From Proteromonas lacertae (taxonomy: Eukaryota > Sar > Bigyra > Opalinata > Proteromonadidae), in NCBI GenBank assembly GCA_002245135.1, contig NGBS01000876.1, forward strand, positions 186,001-250,000: DNA of 64,000 nt. The letters are read 5' to 3'. Within the stretch, counting starts at the first letter, position 1, and the number at the start of each line of letters is the position of its first letter. The notes beneath the pieces are model-generated. The model had not been told where the DNA came from, made no database searches, and worked only from the letters and a program-made list of their open reading frames with translations. Of this stretch, positions 57,575-64,000 are shown piece by piece. The position numbers were made by a program, and so were the translations under genes.

Positions 57575-58911
57575 TTACTCTTCATCGTCTTCATTATCTT
57601 CTTCTTCTCCATTCCCTTCTTCTAAAGCCTTTTCTCTAGCAATTCTTCTTTCTTCTGAAATTCTTTTCATCTCTTCCTTCTCTTCTTTTGTAAATTCAAT
57701 ATCATCTAATGATTTCAAAGTAGATAAAGTAATATAAACCTCTTGTCTATAATTATCAATACCACAAATAGGACTATTTGCTAGGGACAACTTCTTTAGA
57801 GTAGCTAAAGCAGTTAAACATTGAATTTGTGAACATTCTTCAATTCCACTATATTCCAACTGTAGATTCTCTAATAATTCCAAACTAGTTAAACCAGTAA
57901 TATCAGATAAATCTCTATTTAATATATATATATATCAATAATAATACTGATTTCCACTTAATGATAATGTTGTTAAGACTGTAAGGTTTTCTATATCTGG
58001 TAATTTAGTTATTTGATTATCTTCTAAATTTAAACTCACTAATTCAGTCATTAAACCGCATTTCTTTGTAGATGTCAGTTTATTATGAGAAATTGATGCT
58101 TTTTTTAGATTTGGGAATTTATCTAAACCATCTAAATCTTTTAATAAATTATCTACAGAAATATATATATAAACAATTAATTGTATATGTATACAATCTA
58201 AATATAGTGTTTCCAATGTTTCTGAACCAGTTTTCTTTAAATTGGCCAATCGATTATGAGAGACATCCAAAACTTGAAAATGGGTTTGAGGGAAGTTTGG
58301 TAAAGATTCTAATACGTTATATGATGCATTTAAATATAACAAATTATCAACATGACTTACTCCTTTTATTTCTTTGAAATGATTTCTACTGAAATTGATA
58401 TATGTTAATGATGGGTATTTTTGCATAAATTTACCTAATGAAGATACTCCTTGCTTCTATTCATTTATCATATAATAAGATCAATAAATACAGATAAATC
58501 TAATTTAGTATAAGCCCATCCTTCTCCTGATATTGTTTTGTTTAAATCACCTAAACCTTCTGCTAATGTGTCTATATTTAATGCATTATTATCACTCCAC
58601 ATATATCCTTCATTTGGATCTTCTTCTTCATCTTCCTCTTCATCCCCAGATTGAGCATTTTCATTCTCTTTCTCTTCACCTTCTCCATTACCTTCTATAT
58701 TTGCTCCATTCTCTACATTTTCACCAGTAGGCTGTGCATCATTATTTTCATTTGATCCATTATTTTCATTATTATCTATGGTTGTATTTTGATCTATTGC
58801 TTCTTCTGGACCTTTTAGTTGTTCTTCATCACCTTGTGGCATTTCTTGTTGATTTTCATTTGGTGGCTCAGTGTTATTTATGTCATCTGGATTATTATTA
58901 TCTTGATCCAT
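57575..58911 (-). CDS. LRRC23: LRRC23-like radial-spoke leucine-rich repeat protein
   Basis: Exons start at 58911, 58457, 58159 and 57916 with introns of about 34-43 nt, giving about 440 residues. An acidic Asn/Glu-rich head is followed by LAEGLGDLNKTISGEGWAYTKLDLSKQG, which matches the region before the repeats in LRRC23. About eight LRRs follow (LTYINFSRNHFKEI, LVSLNLEDNQITKLPDI), then the LRR cap LANSPICGIDNYRQEVYITL and a Glu-rich helical tail. LRRC23 is a component of the radial spoke RS3 head in ciliary axonemes, so the organism very likely builds motile cilia. The main alternative is another axonemal LRR protein of the same class. The first intron lies directly before KQGVSSL. Confidence 0.82.
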
Positions 58912-59057
58912 TATCTCCTTCCTATCAAAAAAATAAAAACGTTTCTTTTACGTCAAAACGTCAAAAAGTGTCAAAATTACATTAATTCTATTTTCTTCAA
59001 ATTCTAATCAACTCATAACCTCATATATAATTATTAATATTTTTTCAAATAAATAAA

Positions 59058-60206
59058 ATGATAATCTATAAGAAGTACTTATTAAAATTATCATACAAAC
59101 CATTATCATATCAATACACATATTTAATATTTAGTAGACAATTTTCAAAATGTATATATTTATAGGACATTATGTAAATAGTTATTCTTCCAGAAATCAA
59201 TGAGATCATAAAAGAGAAAACATTGTATTATAATTCTAACTTTATTAGATATGTAATTCCAACACCAATAGGAAATTCATATGAAATATCCTTAAGAGCG
59301 TTACATATACTGTCTAAAGTGAATTTAATAGCTGCTGAAGACACTAGAACATCAAGTAAATTCCTGTTAAAGTAATGCTTTTATCTAATCATATTTTATT
59401 GTGTAATAGATATGGAATAAATAATTCATACATTAGTTATAACAACAAAAATATGAAAGAAAGAACAAAATTATTGATAAATAAATTGTTACATAGTATA
59501 AATTGAAGAAATTATGATTTTTATCTAGATAATTCAATTGGATTGATAACTGATGCTGGAACTCCATGTGTTAGTGATCCAGGTTATCATTTAGTAAAAG
59601 AATGTTATAACAATAATATTAATGTCGTTGGTCTATCTGGTAGTTGTGCATGTGTTACTGCATTATCAATAAGTGGTTTAAAAAGTGATAATTTCACATT
59701 TGTTGGTTTTTTTGATAGAAATGAAGAGAAAAGAAATGATATGATTAGAAGGCTATTACAATTGGGAAATACATTTATATTCTATGAATCTCCATTAAGG
59801 ATTAGAGTATTTGTTTTAATGTATATACTTATATATAGAATACTATGAAAGCATTGAAAGAAATATCATTATCTTTTTCAGAGTTTTTGAATGTAAAGTA
59901 TTTTATAAGTAGAGAATTAACTAAATTACATGAAACATGTTATAAAGGAGAGATTATTGATTTAAATGTTGATGAATTAGCAGAAGAAGGAGAATATACC
60001 ATTGTTATAAACTGTGAAAATAAAGAAAATATTGATAATTTGAAGTTATATATAGTGAATAATGTGTTGAAAGGGTTAAAGATGAATGGAGTTGATAAAA
60101 AGAAGAGAATTAAGTATTGTTCTGAAGAATATAATGTATAATTAATAGAAATATATTATTTATTTAGATAATGAAAAGAATTGTGAATGAATTAGATAAT
60201 AATTAA
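59058..60206 (+). CDS. rsmI: RsmI-like 16S rRNA 2-prime-O-methyltransferase, organellar
   Basis: Six exons from the ATG at 59058 to a stop at 60206, with introns near 59154-59183, 59370-59410, 59498-59529, 59809-59840 and 60138-60167. The tetrapyrrole-methylase fold is clear: YVIPTPIGNSYEISLRAL (V-x-T-P-I-G-N), VNLIAAEDTRTSSKFLLK, SIGLITDAGTPCVSDPG, VVGLSGSCACVTALSISG, FTFVGFF and FIFYESPLR. These are the signatures of RsmI, which methylates C1402 of bacterial-type 16S rRNA with SAM. The N-terminus MIIYKKYLLKLSYKPLSYQ is basic and hydrophobic, like an organelle presequence, so it probably acts on mitochondrial small-subunit rRNA. In turn this suggests the organism keeps mitochondrial translation. 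Confidence 0.88.
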
Positions 60207-60253
60207 TAGAATTATTAAGATAAAAAACAACAAATAACATAATGTTTTAATTT

Positions 60254-61850
60254 TTATATATTTAATTCTTCTTCTTCATTTTCTTCTTCATTTTTAGCTG
60301 TTTCATCTGGAATTCTACCAAACAAAGATGCAAACAGTTGTTCTTTATCTATCTCACAAGGTGGATAAGGAACTGGACCGCAAAAATTAACAATCTTAGG
60401 ATGAACTTGAAATCTCAACTTTCTTCCTTTGCTTGCTTTTCTATCTACATTCTATTTAAACAATAATAAACATTAATAATATAATACAGCTTTCTTTGTA
60501 TGGTGTCTCATTTTTAGTTTTAACAAACTATTTGTGTTATTTACATCTAAATTTTTTCTATTCAAAATTAATTCTTTTAATTGTTGTTGATAAAAATCAT
60601 TATCATCATATATATTTTCATTTCTTATTGTGTGATTTGATATACTCAACTCTTTTGTATTACTGTCATCTTTCTTTAAATTTGTATGTTCAAGTCTATA
60701 CAATTGACATCTTTTCAATAATCTCTCTTTATCTTTCAGAATATCATTTATCTATACAAATAAAAATATAAATGAATATAAAATATATAAATTATACTTG
60801 ATTTATTGGACTTTGATTAAATGTTTTATATTGTTGATGCTGTTTTGATAAATTTCCTTTTGATTCTTGGACTTTGTTACTTATTGATTCTATTGTTGAG
60901 TCTCTGTAAGGTTTCCATTCATTCCATTCGTTGTTTAAATTATCCCATATTTCATCCAATGACATTTCACTTGAATCTTCATTTATTTCTTCTATTGATA
61001 TTGGTTGTTTTGCAGTTGCAGTTTTAAAAAGTGATTTGTTTATATCAATTTCATTTTTTAATGATGAATATAATGTTGAATATACTGATTCTTCATCTTC
61101 TTGATCAAAACTTTCTTCATTCTAAAAAATATATATATATATTAAATTGAAATATAATAAATACAATTGTCATTTTATTCAATTCAGAAACAACTTTCTG
61201 TAGATGAATTCTAACTGTTAATATATTATCGTATATTTTTAATTGATTATTGACACTTATTGCTTTATCTTTCATGCTTTCTTTGTCATCTTTTTTCATT
61301 AATACAACCCCTTGATCTTCTTCTTCTATTTGATCTAATTCATTTAATATATCATCATCATCATCAACATTATCATTTTCCATATTTTCATTTCCTTCAT
61401 CTTCACTTTCTTCGTTTTGTTCTAATTTTTTGTGTAAATGTTCATCCAATACATTCACTAACTCTTCATCTATTTCTTCTTTGTCTTTATCAACTCCAAG
61501 AATATCTTTTGCTTTTACTACTTTACCTTTATATTTTTCATCATCATCTAATGCAATTGATGATCTTATTGGGAGTGATTTTTTCACATGTTTCAGTTTA
61601 TCATCATCTTCAGTATATATATCACTATTTCCCAAACTCTTTTTGAATGAATCTACAGTAATGAATTCTTCATCATCATCATCAATTGTAGAAGTCATTT
61701 TCTTTTCTCTTTCTTCCAATAACTACAACATATTAGATAGTGAAATACTTTATCAAGTGTTATTGAATCTTCTTTTTGTGGATTTTCTTCAGTGACAATC
61801 TTCTTTTTCTTTTGACCAACTTTTTTCTGTTTAGTATTTGGCTGTTTCAT
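60254..61850 (-). CDS. AATF/BFR2 (Che-1) family nucleolar protein
   Basis: The start at 61850 reads MKQPNTKQKKVGQKKKK. Introns of about 26-40 nt lie near 61750-61723, 61166-61123, 60800-60752 and 60485-60451, giving about 445 residues. The acidic middle (DDDDDILNELDQIEEED) is followed by the AATF leucine-zipper region and, at the C-terminus, the TRAUB motif DRKASKGRKLRFQVHPKIV with NFCGPVPYPP. In yeast and human this protein is part of the small-subunit processome that handles early 18S rRNA cleavage. With RRP1 at 31-33 kb, the window thus encodes two ribosome biogenesis factors. The acidic stretch may hide one more small intron. Confidence 0.88.
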
Positions 61851-61932
61851 AGAAAATGAAAGAAATGTAATTTATATGTTTGACAAATGCTTGAATAATA
61901 AACTTGGCTTGAACGTTTCTTTTTTGAAAAAA

Positions 61933-63258
61933 ATGTCAACTCTCAATGCAGAGGTACAGAATAATCTTGCTAAATATATGAAAGATTATAAAATTGAAGA
62001 TATGATGAATGGAATTCTTGAGAACGTTTTAATGTCAAGATCTAAATTACCAGCCAGACAAATAATATCTTATTTAGTCGAAGCATTTCCAGAACAGACT
62101 AAAGGAATTGTCATTGCTCCATTACTGGCTGTTGAGACTGCAACTGATATTGTTGTTCCTTTTAGTAATGTACAAAAAACTGAAGATGTTCAATTAAGTG
62201 ATAAATCGCGTGTAGCTAAATTCTTGAATAACAACCAACGTGTATTTTTAAATCAAGAATTCAGTGATAATGTCTATAAAATATCACTATGTGCAAGATT
62301 TAACGGTAAAATGAAATTTGGTTTTTATCAAGCAGAAGATACAGATATAAATGCTGAAGAAACAAAAACAATTTATAATAATAGTCTAACATATACAACA
62401 TCTGGTGATTATTATCAAGTGGGATGGAGTGGTCCAAAGAACTATGAAGCAATTGATAGTGGTGCAATAATTGAATGGATAATTGACTTTTTAAATCATG
62501 TAATAGCCATAAAAATCAACCAACAGGATTATAGGATAATATTTTATAAGATAAAAGATAATTGTAGATTCTTTATTGAAGGAGATAAAGAGATGGAAGT
62601 GAGTTTATTAGGATTATGGAAGAACGATAGATCATTGAAATCACGTATATTATTATTATTATTATTATTATTTATATAGATGTTGATTGTAATGAAGATT
62701 GGTTATGGGATTATAAATTCGTTGAAACAAATCCATATACTGATGATGAATGTATATCCAACAAACGAAGAGCTAATTTCTTAAATGAAAATGTAGTTAA
62801 AAATGCAACTCTCGTATATAAATATATATATATTAATAATAATATTAATAATAATGATATAGGGTATTCTTCCACCCAACAAAGCTGTATCAATAGTTTA
62901 CAGAATTAATAAAGTTACTGGAATATTATATATTGGAGGATTATATGGTAAAATGCCAGTAAGTGTTCATGATTATTCACCTTATTTCTATGGAGTAACT
63001 CCACAAGGGGATTGGATAAGTCCTAAGAATAAAACATCATTACATCCGAAGATAAGTAATGGAGATTTAGTTGAAATAACATATGATCAATTTAATAGAA
63101 GGTTGTTAATGTCTTTGAATAATAAATTTTTGGGTGTGATATTTAAAGATTTGCCTTCTGAAAGATGTATTCCGTGTTTGAGAGGTTCTTATTATGCTGA
63201 TATTGATATTGTGCAGGTGATGGGAACAAATGATCCTCCCATTAGTTATTTAACATAA
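61933..63258 (+). CDS. SPRY-like protein with N-terminal RIIa/Dpy-30-like docking helix
   Basis: I choose MSTLNAEVQ at 61933 as start; an upstream in-frame ATG at 61876 would add 19 residues. Exons end at 62645 and 62814 and restart at 62680 and 62864, with introns of 34 and 49 nt, giving about 414 residues. The N-terminal helix pair (YKIEDMMNGILENVL, RQIISYLVEAFPEQ) resembles the RIIa or Dpy-30 dimerisation-docking fold common in ciliary and kinase-anchoring proteins. The rest reads as two SPRY/concanavalin-like halves (LCARFNGKMKFGFYQ, IIEWIIDFLNHVIAIKI; then SIVYRINKVTGILYIGG, VEITYDQFNRRLLMSL). It is divergent from the AATF gene, with starts 82 bp apart. The function is unknown; the domain calls are tentative. 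Confidence 0.6.
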
Positions 63259-63415
63259 TATAAATATGCTATATGTTTAACCATTGTTTTTTTTTAACTC
63301 ATATATATCCAACATATAATATATGGAAATCTTATATATTTATAATAAATTAAATTATTTACACTTTTATATTAAATTGAGAAAAATGGTGTGTGTGGTA
63401 AAATAGAAAATTGGT

Positions 63416-64000
63416 TTAAAACATATGCATATTCTTAATCTGAATCTTCTGATCTTGTGATAAGCTTGTTGGGAATTGAATATTATATTCAATTATCAAA
63501 TCTCCTCTTTGACCAGGTTGTTTTGATATTGGCATACCTTCTTCAGATATTCTATCTCTTGTCTGTGGTGATACAATCCTTCTAACAGGATATTTTATCA
63601 CTCTTCCGTCTAATGTTTCTATTGGAACTACACAACCAGTTAAAGCTTCTTCTAATGTAATATTTGCTGTATAAACTAAGTCATTCTTTTCTCTCTTGAA
63701 TTTTGGATGAGGTTTTTCTTTAATAATGAATTTAACATCTCCTGGTATTTGTCCTGGCACTTGATCTCCTTCATTTTCAAATGTAAGTGCTGTTCCTTCT
63801 TTCCAACCTGGTTTTACATTGATTTCTAATATTTTTGATTCTTTTCTAGAAGATCCACTCCTATCAGCAACAGTCTTTACTATTTTCATTTTCTTTGTAC
63901 AACCTTTGAATAATTCTTCTAATGTGCAGTATATATCATAATTGGTAGTTTCTTGTTTTGCCATCTTTGGACGATATTCACTATTTGATTGACCTGGCTG
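63416..64000 (-). CDS. DNAJB/Sis1-type HSP40 chaperone, C-terminal part (runs off the window)
   Basis: The last 194 codons of a class II J-protein; the J domain and G/F region lie beyond the window edge. Substrate-binding domain 1 starts IYCTLEELFKGCTKKMKI and continues GWKEGTALTFENEGDQVPG, with GDVKFIIKEKPHPKFKREKNDL. Domain 2 reads ITLEEALTGCVVPIETLDG, then EEGMPISKQPGQRGDLIIEY. No zinc-finger (CxxCxGxG) region occurs between them, which separates it from DNAJA. It ends NMHMF without an EEVD-binding tail that I recognise. Type II HSP40s deliver unfolded clients to cytosolic HSP70. Confidence 0.94.
   Translation of the reverse strand, partial: QPGQSNSEYRPKMAKQETTNYDIYCTLEELFKGCTKKMKIVKTVADRSGSSRKESKILEINVKPGWKEGTALTFENEGDQVPGQIPGDVKFIIKEKPHPKFKREKNDLVYTANITLEEALTGCVVPIETLDGRVIKYPVRRIVSPQTRDRISEEGMPISKQPGQRGDLIIEYNIQFPTSLSQDQKIQIKNMHMF

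Noticed and set aside
1-64000. Prokaryotic features, CRISPR arrays, transposases or virus-like elements
   Set aside because: No direct-repeat arrays, transposase, reverse transcriptase, integrase or capsid-like frames were seen; duplicated pseudokinase pieces lack terminal repeats.

Overview
The window is nuclear DNA of an AT-rich, gene-dense unicellular eukaryote that uses the standard code (TAA, TAG and TGA all act as stops). About thirty protein genes lie on both strands in 64 kb, often with 40-400 bp between them. Most genes have very small GT-AG introns, usually 23-50 nt, with GTATA-like donors and ATAG-like acceptors. Splicing these by eye restores known protein families, so exon structures are given. 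The lineage cannot be fixed from the sequence. A homologue of the radial-spoke protein LRRC23 implies a cilium or flagellum. A CDPK, a four-domain voltage-gated channel, a winged-helix histone H1, a GATA factor and histone mRNAs ending in the metazoan/algal-type stem-loop are also present. I see no virus-like element, CRISPR array, rRNA or convincing tRNA.

Layout. 0.1-8 kb: decayed pseudokinase-LRR family members, a single-exon surface protein and a pseudokinase-SPRY gene. 8.4-12.3 kb: a tandem trio of PAP28/29/DCR2-like secreted metallophosphoesterases with different intron contents, one apparently broken. 12.4-16.6 kb: histone H2A and two divergent GBP-like large GTPases, one decayed and one ending in a CaaX box. 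16.7-23 kb: a GATA factor, an RS/Asn/Tyr-rich protein and a gametolysin-like M11 metalloprotease with a transmembrane anchor. 23-30 kb: another pseudokinase and a 1,803-residue four-domain cation channel. 30-43.5 kb: an FHA protein, RRP1, SEC13, a HEAT-like scaffold, a VHS/NPF endocytic adaptor and histone H1. 44.5-52 kb: a PA-domain protein, a pseudokinase relic, a PDR-type ABC transporter and a sugar porter. 52-64 kb: housekeeping and regulatory genes (CDPK, IQ protein, HMG-histone-fold fusion, mitochondrial-type AAA ATPase, LRRC23, RsmI-like methyltransferase, AATF/BFR2, SPRY protein, DNAJB-type chaperone).

Two signals cut across genes. First, the motif GAAACGACTC (or a one-base variant) lies just upstream of start codons of the pseudokinase-LRR family, one GTPase, the M11 protease and, inverted, the surface protein. 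This suggests a shared core promoter or a co-regulated surface/response gene set. Second, several otherwise long, well-conserved genes carry one-base offsets, mostly +1. These could be assembly errors, recent decay or programmed frameshifting, and they should be checked before protein models are trusted. The most unusual protein architecture is the fusion of tandem HMG boxes with an NF-Y/CHRAC-type histone fold.
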